From contig NZ_CP019985.1 of assembly GCF_002250115.1 (NCBI RefSeq), forward strand, positions 4,278,001 through 4,342,000: a DNA stretch of 64,000 bases, given 5' to 3'. Below, one piece after another: positions 9,112 to 17,698 of the stretch; the first letter of the stretch is position 1; the number at the start of each line of letters is the position of its first letter. The position numbers and the translations under genes are program-made. The notes beneath the pieces are model-generated. The model saw nothing but the letters and a program-made list of their open reading frames with translations, was not told the DNA's origin and made no database searches. The stretch comes from Shouchella clausii. GTDB lineage: Bacteria; Bacillota; Bacilli; Bacillales; Bacillaceae_D.

Positions 9112-9125
9112 CTAAAACGTTTTCA
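9112..9125. promoter_or_regulatory. possible catabolite-responsive element (cre-like)
   Basis: Twelve of 14 bases agree with the palindromic cre form TGAAAACGTTTTCA. It lies just upstream of the ribosome site of the next gene. No function is shown; CcpA binding is an inference from similarity. Confidence 0.3.
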
Positions 9126-9149
9126 CTTAAAGAAAAGGGGTTTTTCACT

Positions 9150-9464
9150 ATGTATGTTGTCATGAATGAATTGCATGTACCACCAGAAAGAAAAGCAGTG
9201 CTGACTGAACGGTTTCGTCAATCAGCAGAGCGCATGGCAGAAGTGCCAGGTTGTTTAGAGTTTTTGTTTCTCTCAAACATTGAAGAAACTGGAAAACAAA
9301 TTGTTTTTACAAAATGGGCATCGAAGCAAGACTATGAAAATTGGCTTTCCAGCCCTGCTTTCGCTAACGCTCATTCTGGCAAACCAAAGCAAGAAAAGCC
9401 TGCCGCTTCTGCTAATGAGCTTTTTGCCTATGAAGTTGCCCACCATTTTTGCAAAGGCGACTAA
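9150..9464 (+). CDS. ABM-domain monooxygenase, heme-degrading HmoB/IsdG-like
   Basis: This 104-residue protein has the antibiotic-biosynthesis-monooxygenase ferredoxin fold typical of small heme oxygenases: FRQSAERMAEVPGCLEFLFL, then KQIVFTKWASKQDYENWLSSPAFANAH. The WxSxxDYxxWxxSxxFxxAH pattern is characteristic of HmoA/HmoB/IsdG relatives, which open the heme ring and release iron. An AAAGGGG site precedes ATG 9150. Neighbourhood with a class A PBP resembles the pbpF-hmoB region of B. subtilis. Heme degradation is inferred from the family, since substrate range in ABM proteins varies. Confidence 0.8.
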   Translation: MYVVMNELHVPPERKAVLTERFRQSAERMAEVPGCLEFLFLSNIEETGKQIVFTKWASKQDYENWLSSPAFANAHSGKPKQEKPAASANELFAYEVAHHFCKGD

Positions 9465-9501
9465 AACGCCATGATCAACATTTTGTGTTAAGGAGACGAC
9501 C

Positions 9502-10059
9502 ATGACAAATCGGTATTTAACCGGACATCTTCCATTAATTAGCATATTGCTTTTTAGTTTAGCGTTATCGCTATTTGGCCAATCCTTTGCCATTGGCTGG
9601 CTTGAAAATAATGGCATTCTTTCTAGCATGACAGAGTTGATCCGGGAAAACGAAATCCGCCTTGGGGTCACGATTCTGTTTTTACTGGCCTTTTTTATGC
9701 TATTTTCGGCTTTAAAATTGATTGCCGATACAGTGTTTTCACTGTCATTGCTGTTTTTTTCAAAAGATGAAGAAGGCGCGCTTTGGCAAAAGGTACAAGG
9801 AGGCGCCTGGATTTTTCTTGGGGCAAGCATCCTATCCCTGGCTGCCGTAAAAATGATCTTTGTCATTTTGTTACTGTTTGTTGCCGCTGCCTTTAGCTAT
9901 TTGTTGTTTGCCATTTACCGAATTGCCGACTCTTTGACGATTCCTGGCTTAATTGGTTTTGTTTGTTTTCAGCTTTTGTTTTGGGCCGCGTTTTTAATTA
10001 CCATCATTTATTTCGCTATCCGCCTTTATAATTCATTTGTCGCCAGCCTTCCTCTATAA
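9502..10059 (+). CDS. multi-pass membrane protein, possibly YufK/DUF5366-like
   Basis: This 185-residue, strongly hydrophobic protein has five or so membrane segments (about residues 10-30, 54-76, 90-105, 107-135 and 148-177) with short charged loops. It has no catalytic motif. Length and the N-terminal YLTGHLPLISILLFS pattern suggest YufK/DUF5366, a family of unknown function, but I could not confirm this. The AAGGAGACGACC site before ATG 9502 is strong. It lies 37 bases after the ABM gene, so the two may be cotranscribed. Confidence 0.75.
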   Translation: MTNRYLTGHLPLISILLFSLALSLFGQSFAIGWLENNGILSSMTELIRENEIRLGVTILFLLAFFMLFSALKLIADTVFSLSLLFFSKDEEGALWQKVQGGAWIFLGASILSLAAVKMIFVILLLFVAAAFSYLLFAIYRIADSLTIPGLIGFVCFQLLFWAAFLITIIYFAIRLYNSFVASLPL

Positions 10060-10067
10060 TAGCACGA

Positions 10068-10105
10068 ACAAGCTCGCACACAGCAACGAGGCGAGCTTGT
10101 TTTAT
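10068..10105. terminator. bidirectional intrinsic terminator
   Basis: ACAAGCTCGC pairs perfectly with GCGAGCTTGT around a 13-base loop, followed by TTTATT on the plus strand. It serves convergent transcription from the membrane protein gene and trmL. Confidence 0.8.
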
Positions 10106-10575
10106 TGGACGTTTGGAAATCCTTGCTGCCTTAGTGCTTCATACAGAACAATTGCAGCTGTATTGGATAAATTAAGGGAGCGGATCAAATCGGTTTGCGG
10201 AATGCGGAGACAGCGTTCAGTGTTTGCCTCGGTCAGATGGTTAGGCAAGCCTGTCGTTTCCTTGCCAAAGACAAAAAAATGGTCAACCTCTGTGTTACGA
10301 AAATCAAAGTCCGTATAAGGTTTAGAGCCAACTGTCTCAATATAATAGAAAAGCCCTTCTGGATAAGTTGCAAACAGTTCTTCGATCGAATCATAATAGT
10401 GAATCGTCACATTAGGCCAATAATCACAGCCAGCCCGTTTCAACATCCGATCTTCAGTTGAAAACCCGAGCGGGCGTATTAAATGGAGCGTCGCATTGGT
10501 TCCTGCGCATGTGCGGGCAATGTTTCCTGTATTTGCCGGAATTTCAGGTTGGTATAGGACAATATGTAAACTCAT
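10102..10575 (-). CDS. trmL: tRNA (cytidine/uridine-34-2'-O)-methyltransferase TrmL
   Basis: This SPOUT methyltransferase (about 157 aa) methylates the ribose of the wobble base in leucine tRNAs. Family landmarks are the N-terminal LYQPEIPANTGNIARTCAGT, FVFGKETTGLP in the cofactor knot, and RSLNLSNTAAIVLYEALRQ at the C-terminus. ATG 10575 is preferred because a GAGGTG ribosome site sits eight bases upstream; the alternative GTG at 10584 overlaps that site. It appears monocistronic. Confidence 0.94.
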   Translation of the reverse strand: MSLHIVLYQPEIPANTGNIARTCAGTNATLHLIRPLGFSTEDRMLKRAGCDYWPNVTIHYYDSIEELFATYPEGLFYYIETVGSKPYTDFDFRNTEVDHFFVFGKETTGLPNHLTEANTERCLRIPQTDLIRSLNLSNTAAIVLYEALRQQGFPNVQ

Positions 10576-10689
10576 GAAAAGCACCTCGGTCTTTACTCAA
10601 ATACCGCCATTATAGCATGTATCGCATCCTTTTCCTAGTTTTCTTTGCCGTCCCCTAATACAATACAAGTTGCCACAGTTTAAAGCCTT

Positions 10690-11580
10690 TTAGTCAACGA
10701 CAATGCGGAAAAATTTATATTGGATATCTGGTGTATAAGCAGGTGAGTTTTGGTAAGTCCAATAACGCATGCGGCTATTGACTGTTTGTGCATTGACAAG
10801 GGGTTCATTGCGCAAATCTTTCGCTACAACAATCGCTGTATGGTCCCACCTCCCCGACCCATCAAAGTCATAGCAAATGACATCCCCAGGCAACAATTGG
10901 CTTGCTCGTTGTTTTTCCTCGCCACGGAGTCCCTTTTGGGCGCCGCTTAAATACCAGCGAAAAGAATGGGCAACAGACCAGCTTAAACTCATCGATTGGC
11001 TGTTTTCATACCACCAACCGTGGTGTGTGTTGCCTTTAGCGGTCATTGGCGCGCCTCCAGCATACAGGCATTGCGAAATAAAATTGGTGCAATTGTCTTC
11101 AAAGCGCTTAAATGCGGGGTTATAATCATTCCACCACCTTTCCGCATATCGGACTGCATCACGGCGGTTGTACTCACGGTGCTTTTGACTTTGCTCGTCT
11201 CGAGCCCCCGCGCCTTCATTCAGTGCGTCTTGCACTGGTCCTTGAAGCAGACGGACATCGGCACGTAGCCTCCCTTCCGTAAAGGTTGCCCTACGTTTAA
11301 ACACCCTTTCTTCCATATAGCTGCCTTCATCTTGAACAATTAACCGTTCAAGCAAAATGGCGTAATCGACTTGCGTCACTTGTTCATGGGTGCGTACCGA
11401 AATGATGTCTCCTGTTGCTTGAGAACGGACGACTTCTGCCCCCCTTTTTTCCATCTCTTTCCGCTCTTGTTCAATCGCTTTTTTTTCATCCTCGTCAAAG
11501 ATGGACGCATTTCCCCTTACATACGCTTGGTTCATTTTCTCTACACGGTCATGAATTGCTTTTACGAGTTTTTTTTTCAT
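10690..11580 (-). CDS. protein with C-terminal amidase (Amidase_6, NlpC/P60-like) domain
   Basis: The C-terminal half (about residues 140-300) matches the Amidase_6 domain: YNRRDAVRYAERWWNDYNP, DNCTNFISQCLYAGG with the likely catalytic Cys, GDVICYDFDGSG.WDHTAIVV with the likely His, and NAQTVN. The N-terminal half is charged and helical with no signal peptide, unlike most cell-wall hydrolases. The ATG at 11580 fits a GAGGAGG site six bases upstream better than the ATG at 11586, which abuts that site. Proteins of this type are frequent in Bacillaceae, and some are made during sporulation. The substrate is unknown. Confidence 0.82.
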   Translation of the reverse strand: MKKKLVKAIHDRVEKMNQAYVRGNASIFDEDEKKAIEQERKEMEKRGAEVVRSQATGDIISVRTHEQVTQVDYAILLERLIVQDEGSYMEERVFKRRATFTEGRLRADVRLLQGPVQDALNEGAGARDEQSQKHREYNRRDAVRYAERWWNDYNPAFKRFEDNCTNFISQCLYAGGAPMTAKGNTHHGWWYENSQSMSLSWSVAHSFRWYLSGAQKGLRGEEKQRASQLLPGDVICYDFDGSGRWDHTAIVVAKDLRNEPLVNAQTVNSRMRYWTYQNSPAYTPDIQYKFFRIVVD

Positions 11581-11628
11581 CGCCATCCTCCTCTCTTCCA
11601 ATCATATGGCGTTTTTTAAAAACAATGA

Positions 11629-11657
11629 TTGAATAATTATTTATTAAAACGTATAAT
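11629..11657 (+). promoter_or_regulatory. sigma-A promoter of the GNAT gene
   Basis: TTGAAT (11629-11634), a 17-bp spacer and TATAAT (11652-11657) make a near-consensus promoter upstream of ATG 11688. Confidence 0.75.
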
Positions 11658-11687
11658 TAAACAAAACGATTACGGAGGCCCTTCTAA

Positions 11688-12149
11688 ATGATACGGTTCG
11701 CACAACAGGCAGACGCCAACGCCCTTCATCATTTATTGCAACTTGCTTTTAGCAAATATGACACCGATTTGACCGATACGCCAGCCCTTGCAGAAACGCC
11801 AACCTCTCTAAGAGAAAAGATGGCTTCAAGCTACAAGGCACTCCTCGTCATAAAAAATGGGCAAATTTCGGCAATGTGTTTATTTCAAATCGTAAATGGC
11901 AGTTGCCATTTTATCCGTCTCTGTGTTCACCCGGCATACCAAGGTCAAGGGCTGGGTACTTTGCTTCTGAAAGAAATGGAACAGCATGCGAATGCCCAAG
12001 GTTGTTCCTCAATGTGTTGTCAAGCACGGAAAGCCAACTGTGCTTACTACGAAAAACTAGGCTACAGCATTTCTGGGTACCACGCTCAATCTGACTTGTA
12101 TTTGTTAAAAAAGATGCTCAAGGAAAGACAAACAAGGCAGTGTGCATAA
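11688..12149 (+). CDS. GNAT family N-acetyltransferase
   Basis: This 153-residue GNAT protein transfers an acetyl group from acetyl-CoA. The core VHPAYQGQGLGTLLLKEMEQHA is the V/I-x-P-x-x-Q-G-x-G motif A that binds the CoA pyrophosphate; CAYYEKLGYSISG is the usual C-terminal strand. The acceptor cannot be predicted. A near-consensus promoter and an ACGGAGG site lie upstream, and a strong terminator follows at once, so it is a single-gene unit. Confidence 0.88.
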   Translation: MIRFAQQADANALHHLLQLAFSKYDTDLTDTPALAETPTSLREKMASSYKALLVIKNGQISAMCLFQIVNGSCHFIRLCVHPAYQGQGLGTLLLKEMEQHANAQGCSSMCCQARKANCAYYEKLGYSISGYHAQSDLYLLKKMLKERQTRQCA

Positions 12150-12168
12150 GCACACTGCCTTTTTTTAT
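12134..12168. terminator. intrinsic terminator, probably bidirectional
   Basis: AGGCAGTGTGC pairs perfectly with GCACACTGCCT around ATAA, followed by seven T residues on the plus strand. It lies between convergent GNAT and ogt genes. Confidence 0.88.
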
Positions 12169-12692
12169 GAGGATATTTTTAATGCTCCTTCGAGGCCTAG
12201 TAATAGTTGCTTTTTCGTCAAGCCGCCTCCGTATCCAACCATTGCCCCATTGCTGCCGATTACTCTATGGCATGGGATCAATATAGGAAGGGGGTTTTGA
12301 TTATTGGCGCCGCCCACTGCGCGAACGGCTTTAGGCGCTCCTATTGCCTGGGCAATATCTTTATACGATTTTGTTTCACCATAGCCAATGTTTTGTAGTT
12401 CTTTCCATACTTTTAGTTGAAACGGCGTACCGATTAAATCGAGGTCGGCATCAAACTCAACACGGAGACCATTAAAGTATTCGCACAACTGCGCACAAAT
12501 ATCAAGATCTTCATTTTCATTTAAATGAATCCATTGAGGCCGTATTCCCGCTTTTGACAGCTTTGCCGTAACTTGTGCTTTGTTTATTTCACCAAAGTGG
12601 ATTTGGCAAACTCCTCGCTCCGATGCGACAATGGACAACAATCCAAGGGGACTCTCCATTTCTTTGACGTACATTTGCTTAAGCGAACTCAT
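12165..12692 (-). CDS. ogt: methylated-DNA--protein-cysteine methyltransferase
   Basis: This suicide enzyme takes the methyl group from O6-methylguanine onto its active-site cysteine. The C-terminal domain is unmistakable: GTPFQLKVWKELQNIGYGET, AVGGANNQNPLPILIPCHRV with the reactive Cys in PCHRV, and GYGGGLTKKQLLL. ATG 12692 is favoured by a GAAGGGA site and by the usual family length (about 175 aa here). An in-frame ATG at 12746 would overlap the end of queG but has no ribosome site. Same strand as queG with a tiny gap, so cotranscription is likely. Confidence 0.94.
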   Translation of the reverse strand: MSSLKQMYVKEMESPLGLLSIVASERGVCQIHFGEINKAQVTAKLSKAGIRPQWIHLNENEDLDICAQLCEYFNGLRVEFDADLDLIGTPFQLKVWKELQNIGYGETKSYKDIAQAIGAPKAVRAVGGANNQNPLPILIPCHRVIGSNGAMVGYGGGLTKKQLLLGLEGALKISS

Positions 12693-12732
12693 GCCATTCC
12701 CTTCTTCCCTGAAAAGATTAAAGCCATCTTTA

Positions 12733-13884
12733 TTATTGGGGTCCATTCTGTTTTTTTAACAGTTCGAGCCCTTTTTCGATTTCAATTTGCACAAGCTGGT
12801 CCGTTTCTGTCTCTTTCGCTGTTAGCAGCGTTTTTTCCTCTTTTTCCGACCCGCCAATTTTGCCAATCGCCCAAGCTGCCGTGCCGCGGATAACAGGCCG
12901 AGGGTCGGACGCAAGCAATTCACGCAGCTTCGGCAAAGCGCTTTTTTCCTTATAATGAGCAAGGGCGATAATGGCATTGCGTTGGATCGGCTTTTTGCCA
13001 CGCCATGAGCCTGCCATATGGCCAAACCGCTCCTTGAATTCACGATTGCTTATCGACAACAACGGCTCTAGTAATGGTTTGCACAGCTCTGGATCTGGTT
13101 CCATTTCTTGATGATGATGGCTGTCGATTCCTTTATTATATGGGCATACTAGCTGGCAGGTGTCCCATCCGTATAAATAATTCCCGATCTTTTCCCGATA
13201 CTCATCAGGCATAAATCCTTTCGTTTGCGTTTGGTACGACAAACAAGCCTGTGCATTCAGTTCCCCTGGACCTACAAGAGCGCCAGTTGGACACGCGTCA
13301 ATGCATTTTGTGCATGAGCCACATAAATCTTCAAGCGGTTCATCCAACGGGAGCGGTAGGGATGTTAATAAGTTGCCAAGGAAGACAAAGCTTCCGAATT
13401 CAGGCGTAATCGTAAACGTATTTTTCGCTGACCAGCCTATGCCGGCACGTTCTGCCACAGCTCGGTCTGATAAAGCGCCTGTGTCAACCATTCGCACCAT
13501 TTCCGTTTCCCCAACCCGTTCGCGCAAAAATGCCTCCAGTTTTTTCAAACGGTCATTGAGGACGGTGTGATAATCTTGTCCCCATGACGAGCGCGAAAAC
13601 ACACCGCGCCTTGCCCCTGGAATGCTTTTAGGCGCTTTCTTCATTTTTGTCGGATAGGCAACGGCAATCGAGATAATCGTACGTGCACTTGGCAAACTGA
13701 GCCGCGGATCAACCCGTTCTTCCAATACGGGATGCTCAAAGCCTGAAGCATATCCTTTCTCTTGGTGCTCGATTAAACGGTCTTTTAATGACAGAAATGG
13801 ATCAGCAGATGCAATTCGTAGTTTATCAACGCCGATTTCAGCGCTGTAAGCGAGCAAATCGGCTTTCAGTTGGGCGTAATCCAT
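12733..13884 (-). CDS. queG: epoxyqueuosine reductase QueG
   Basis: QueG reduces epoxyqueuosine to queuosine at the tRNA wobble position using cobalamin and two 4Fe-4S clusters. The cluster ligands are visible in CGSCTKCIDACPTGA and in CQLVCPYNKGID. The acidic catalytic region (RMVDTGALSDRAVAERAGIGW) is present, and the C-terminus carries HEAT-like repeats typical of Firmicute QueG (RRxxAWAIGKIGG type). ATG 13884 follows an AAGGAG site; an earlier in-frame start at 13908 is less likely. It precedes ogt. Confidence 0.95.
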   Translation of the reverse strand: MDYAQLKADLLAYSAEIGVDKLRIASADPFLSLKDRLIEHQEKGYASGFEHPVLEERVDPRLSLPSARTIISIAVAYPTKMKKAPKSIPGARRGVFSRSSWGQDYHTVLNDRLKKLEAFLRERVGETEMVRMVDTGALSDRAVAERAGIGWSAKNTFTITPEFGSFVFLGNLLTSLPLPLDEPLEDLCGSCTKCIDACPTGALVGPGELNAQACLSYQTQTKGFMPDEYREKIGNYLYGWDTCQLVCPYNKGIDSHHHQEMEPDPELCKPLLEPLLSISNREFKERFGHMAGSWRGKKPIQRNAIIALAHYKEKSALPKLRELLASDPRPVIRGTAAWAIGKIGGSEKEEKTLLTAKETETDQLVQIEIEKGLELLKKQNGPQ

Positions 13885-13972
13885 GCCCTTGTCTCCTTTT
13901 TTTTGCAAAACGCTTTTATTGATTTAAGCAACCGATACGACGATAATAAATGTATCACTTGAGGAGGTCGCT

Positions 13973-14527
13973 ATGACTATTGGTTTGCTTTATACCTATC
14001 ATATCGAAATTGGCCCATCATCACAAATGTTAAAAGGACGTCTCCAGTTTTTTCAAGAATTACTCCACTTTGATTTGCAAGATGCTCCGCTTAACACTTT
14101 TGTTGCGCGAGAAAACTGGCCCCAAAAAGGGACGCTCCATCATGAGGCTTTGTTTGCCTCGCTTCAAGAAGGGGACTTTTTTAAACCAGTCCATTCAGCA
14201 GTGGACGTGACTCGTTTTTTTATGCTTGAGTATAAATTGCCGATTACCTTTCATGACGCCGATGCCCTGACAACACCATTAATGGTTGATCCAAAACAGG
14301 CTACTGTTTCCGATCAATTAGGCTTAATTTCCAGTCCAGATACGTTTGCTTTGCGAACAGAAGCATCGGAAACGACGACAAATGGACTGCATGTTTTTTA
14401 CTTTCCGAACCACTTACACGAGGACAAGCGCTTGCCTTTGCTCCAAGCAGCGGGCAACATGTTTACCCATGTACATGGCGGCAACACGTCGATTCAACTT
14501 ATGGAAAGTTCGTCGTCCGATGTTTAA
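13973..14527 (+). CDS. hypothetical protein
   Basis: This 184-residue soluble protein begins MTIGLLYTYHIEIGPSSQML and follows a GAGGAGG ribosome site. It has no signal peptide or membrane segment. Several His residues (LHHEA, NHLHEDK, FTHVHGGN) are scattered, but no metal motif is certain. I do not recognise the family. It lies 54 bases before dps on the same strand, which makes cotranscription possible but does not define a role. Confidence 0.7.
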   Translation: MTIGLLYTYHIEIGPSSQMLKGRLQFFQELLHFDLQDAPLNTFVARENWPQKGTLHHEALFASLQEGDFFKPVHSAVDVTRFFMLEYKLPITFHDADALTTPLMVDPKQATVSDQLGLISSPDTFALRTEASETTTNGLHVFYFPNHLHEDKRLPLLQAAGNMFTHVHGGNTSIQLMESSSSDV

Positions 14528-14581
14528 GAAAATCGCGATCGGGTATAGTAACGGTAGGCTTACCATAAGGAGGAATCATCC

Positions 14582-15043
14582 ATGGCACAAGAAAAAATCC
14601 AACAACTATTGAACAAACAAGTAGCAACCTGGAGTGTTTTATATGTGAAATTGCATAACTACCATTGGTATGTGAAGGGCCCGCACTTTTTTACACTCCA
14701 CGAGAAATTTGAAGAGTTATACAACGAAGCCGGAGAAACAGTGGACGAGTTAGCTGAACGCCTGCTTGCCTTAAAAGGGCAACCTGTGGCAACAATGGAT
14801 GAGTTTCTACAACTATCCGCGATAAAAGAGGGCGATAAAACGCTGTCTCCTGATGAAATGGTTCGTGACTTAGTTCGCGATTACGAAAAAATTTCTGATG
14901 AGCTCAAAAGCGGCATCGACACATGCGGCTCCCTTGGCGACGATCCAACCCAAGACATGCTCATTGGCTTGCAAGAAAACATCGAAAAACACGCATGGAT
15001 GCTTCGTGCATATACAAAAGAAACGTCAGACGTTCGCTCATAA
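14582..15043 (+). CDS. dps: Dps-family ferritin-like DNA-protection protein
   Basis: This 153-residue Dps/MrgA-type mini-ferritin assembles as a dodecamer that oxidises and stores iron with peroxide and shields DNA. The ferroxidase ligands sit in KLHNYHWYVKGPHFFTLHEKFEELYNE (His, His, Asp/Glu), as in the family, and ENIEKHAWMLRAYT closes the four-helix bundle. An AAGGAGG site precedes ATG 14582. No clear PerR box was seen upstream. The transcript ends in a conserved pre-terminator motif and a terminator. Confidence 0.93.
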   Translation: MAQEKIQQLLNKQVATWSVLYVKLHNYHWYVKGPHFFTLHEKFEELYNEAGETVDELAERLLALKGQPVATMDEFLQLSAIKEGDKTLSPDEMVRDLVRDYEKISDELKSGIDTCGSLGDDPTQDMLIGLQENIEKHAWMLRAYTKETSDVRS

Positions 15044-15058
15044 AAAAGCGGCGCACAA

Positions 15059-15090
15059 ACGAAATGATGCGAGCGTTTTGCTATAGTCTG
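15059..15090 (+). repeat. recurrent pre-terminator motif, copy 1 (after dps)
   Basis: The core GATGCGAGCGTTTTGCTATA followed by GTCTG sits directly before the dps terminator hairpin. Near-identical sequence occurs on the minus strand at 18124-18165 and 29528-29560, in each case directly before a terminator hairpin. Confidence 0.6.
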
Positions 15091-15116
15091 AAAGCTGCCA
15101 AAGGGCAGCTTTTTTA
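15091..15116 (+). terminator. intrinsic terminator of dps
   Basis: AAAGCTGCC pairs with GGCAGCTTT around AAAG and is followed by a T run. Confidence 0.85.
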
Positions 15117-15138
15117 TGTACAAGCTCAATGCGTCTCT

Positions 15139-16188
15139 TTAATGGTTCATCTCCGAATAAGTGTAGGCACATAGAAGGCGGTATGTGGCTTCCAGTGAAG
15201 ACTGATGTGTCCGTTCCATCGAATGGGAACCTTCAATGCCTGGCCCAATTAAGCCGTGGACTAAATCATGGCCTGCCTTAATAGCAGCAGATGCATCTGA
15301 GCTATAGTAAGGATAAATGTCTAATTTGTATGGAATCGACTCTTGTTTGCATAGCGAAACAAGGTGTGTTCGCAGTCCATAGTGGTACGGGCCGCTACCG
15401 TCTTTCGCACAAATAGAAACAGTAAATTCATCGGTTTGCTGCCCGTCGCCAATGGCTCCCATATCAACGGCAACATATTCAATCACCTTGTCGGGAATCC
15501 CTGCGTTTCCGCCGAAGCCAATTTCTTCATTGTTTGAAATGAGGAAATGGGTCGTATAAGGAAGCTTTATCTTGCTGCCTGCAAGTTGTTTCATTAACTG
15601 CAAAAGCAAGGCTACACTCGCTTTATCATCCAAATGACGCGATTTAATAAAACCGGATGGCGTTTGCTCGAAACGAGGAGCAAAACTAATGAAATCTCCT
15701 ACGGCAATTCCTAATGCTTTCGTGTCTTTTTCATTATGGACAGCGGCATCAATTCGCACTTCAATATTTTCTTCATTCCGTTTTGCAGTGTCTGCGTCTT
15801 TGTATACATGGACAGAAGATTGATGCATGACAATCGTTCCTGACACCGTACTTTGGTCGGCTTTATGGATGAGGCAGTATTCCCCTTCAATGGAGTGAAA
15901 CGCGTATCCGCCGATTTTGTCAATTGCCAATCGCCCGTTTTCTTTAATGTCTTTCACGATCGCCCCTAACGTATCAACATGGGCAGTGAGCATCCGCTGC
16001 TTATCATTGTTTTTCCCTTCGATCGTAGCAAGGAGCGCACCTTTATTTAACAATTGCGTCTGGACTCCGACATCCTCCAAAAATCGCCTAATATAGGCGA
16101 TCGCTTCAGCGGTGTACCCTGAAGGACTCGGAATGTGGACCAAGTCTTTCAAAATCGAGACGATCCCCTGGAGTTCTTTATCATACAT
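15139..16188 (-). CDS. M42 family aminopeptidase
   Basis: This 349-residue member of the M42 (FrvX/YsdC/glutamyl aminopeptidase) family is a cytosolic, dodecameric, two-metal aminopeptidase. Metal-ligand motifs are visible: LTAHVDTLG, SRHLDDKASVA, LISNNEEIGFGG (catalytic Glu and ligand), VAVDMGAIG and EGSHSMERTH. An AAGAAGGAA site precedes ATG 16188. Similar proteins occur in B. subtilis as YsdC, YtoP and YhfE; I cannot assign which is the orthologue. Confidence 0.9.
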   Translation of the reverse strand: MYDKELQGIVSILKDLVHIPSPSGYTAEAIAYIRRFLEDVGVQTQLLNKGALLATIEGKNNDKQRMLTAHVDTLGAIVKDIKENGRLAIDKIGGYAFHSIEGEYCLIHKADQSTVSGTIVMHQSSVHVYKDADTAKRNEENIEVRIDAAVHNEKDTKALGIAVGDFISFAPRFEQTPSGFIKSRHLDDKASVALLLQLMKQLAGSKIKLPYTTHFLISNNEEIGFGGNAGIPDKVIEYVAVDMGAIGDGQQTDEFTVSICAKDGSGPYHYGLRTHLVSLCKQESIPYKLDIYPYYSSDASAAIKAGHDLVHGLIGPGIEGSHSMERTHQSSLEATYRLLCAYTYSEMNH

Positions 16189-16256
16189 TTGTCTGTTCCT
16201 TCTTTCTATATAGCCTTCCTACCATCATAGCGACTTTGCTACAAACTCGCAATTGT

Positions 16257-17003
16257 TCAAAGTTCTAGTTTGCGTGTGAGAAAAACAGATACACTCACGT
16301 AAACAAAAACTGCTACTAACGTATCAATGAGCATTTGCAACAGACTTGTCTGAGCAAGCAGCACGATTAGATTGCTGTCGTAAGGCACAGTGTTGTTCGC
16401 TTCAAATTTAATGGAAATATACGGATAAAAAACCCAGACAAGGCCAATATAAACGACAATAATACCAACTTTTTTCCATCCCCGGGGAATGCCCAATAAC
16501 AAAAACAACAATAAAAATACGATTAAAATACCGCTAATTGGGCTAATAAGCAGCGCCCACAAATATTCCCAACCAAACACTGGCAACACGTCTAATCCTT
16601 TTATGATTTGAGCCGCATTTTCTACACTTGATGTCCATAGTGTCATCACCAAGAACAGCGAAAAAGCAAGTACCATTTGAATATATTGCCATCCTAATAC
16701 AGCCACTAATTTGCTCGCCAACTTCACATGGATCGAGCCAGGCATAGCGTACCAATCATATTGGGTTCGCTTCCGCCACTCTTTCCAAATGGCCTCGACT
16801 GCGATAGCTAAACATAATACAAACATGAAAAGGAAAAACAATGCGCCTGCTGCCGTCAACGCTTGTATTCCAAAAGGTTCGCCAATTCGTACTTGCAGTG
16901 CCTTTAGGAGAATCACGCCAGTGAACAAGAGCAGAATAATGATCGTGTTCACAGGAAGCAACATAAGAAAATCACGTTTAAGATAGAACCAAAGTACTTT
17001 CAT
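16257..17003 (-). CDS. ABC transporter membrane protein
   Basis: This 248-residue hydrophobic protein has six probable membrane segments (about 14-34, 48-70, 98-120, 140-172, 178-200, 215-240). It overlaps the upstream ATPase gene by 4 bases (17000-17003), so it is translationally coupled and surely its permease. With the GntR gene this is a YtrA-type regulator-ATPase-permease operon. The substrate is unknown; relatives respond to cell-wall-active peptides or export lipids and drugs. Confidence 0.82.
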   Translation of the reverse strand: MKVLWFYLKRDFLMLLPVNTIIILLLFTGVILLKALQVRIGEPFGIQALTAAGALFFLFMFVLCLAIAVEAIWKEWRKRTQYDWYAMPGSIHVKLASKLVAVLGWQYIQMVLAFSLFLVMTLWTSSVENAAQIIKGLDVLPVFGWEYLWALLISPISGILIVFLLLFLLLGIPRGWKKVGIIVVYIGLVWVFYPYISIKFEANNTVPYDSNLIVLLAQTSLLQMLIDTLVAVFVYVSVSVFLTRKLEL

Positions 17004-17698
17004 TTTTTGCCCACCTCTGCAAACAAATCCTTAAGGGACTGCCCTTTCGTTAAGCGCCATTCCTCTAAATCGGTAATGATATCCGCACCTTCCTCGCGTA
17101 AAAAAATAACCCCATCTGCAAGCATTTCCACATCTTCATACGCATGGGTCGCCATGATGATCATCCGCTCTTCTTCCACAAGAAAATCCGTTAACACAGC
17201 AACCATCGCCTCTTTCTTTGCCGTATCGAGATTAGCGAGCAATTCGTCAATAAAAATAAAAGGCTTCGGTTTGGCAAGGGCGACGATTAACGAGAGCAAG
17301 TGTTGCTGCCCTTTTGAAAGCGCCCCCCATTTAGCTCCTTCTTCCAATCCGGCTGTTTTGCACATTTCCAACGCACGGCGATGTTGGAATGTCACGTAAA
17401 GCGTTTTTTGGTCATGCAAAATCGTTTCTACCCGTTTATGGGGCTCGAAACCACCCTCTTCTGAGACATAACTTGCTAATTGAACACGCGCCGCTCGCTT
17501 ATGTTCGCCATCGAGGGAGATGCGGCCCTTTCCAGCTGGCGCAAGTCCTGCACACACTTTTAAAAATGTCGTTTTGCCTGCACCATTTGCGCCTAGAAGT
17601 ACGATAAAGCGGTTTTTTGTCATCTCTACTGATAAATTTGTAAAAACACGCTTTCGTCCATATTTCTTTTCCAGTGATTCGACGACTAGTGCACTCAT
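17000..17698 (-). CDS. ABC transporter ATP-binding protein
   Basis: This 232-residue nucleotide-binding subunit has Walker A GANGAGKTT near residue 36, signature LSKGQQ (the family consensus is LSGGQ, a common variant in this group), Walker B FIFIDE and the switch His in MATHAYED. It overlaps the GntR gene at its start and the permease gene at its end by 4 bases each. It powers the adjacent permease. Confidence 0.9.
   Translation of the reverse strand: MSALVVESLEKKYGRKRVFTNLSVEMTKNRFIVLLGANGAGKTTFLKVCAGLAPAGKGRISLDGEHKRAARVQLASYVSEEGGFEPHKRVETILHDQKTLYVTFQHRRALEMCKTAGLEEGAKWGALSKGQQHLLSLIVALAKPKPFIFIDELLANLDTAKKEAMVAVLTDFLVEEERMIIMATHAYEDVEMLADGVIFLREEGADIITDLEEWRLTKGQSLKDLFAEVGKK

Noticed and set aside
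9273-9866. Long antisense ORF (197 codons) across the ABM and membrane protein genes
   Set aside because: Both sense genes have good ribosome sites and family or membrane features; the antisense product is low in any recognisable structure.
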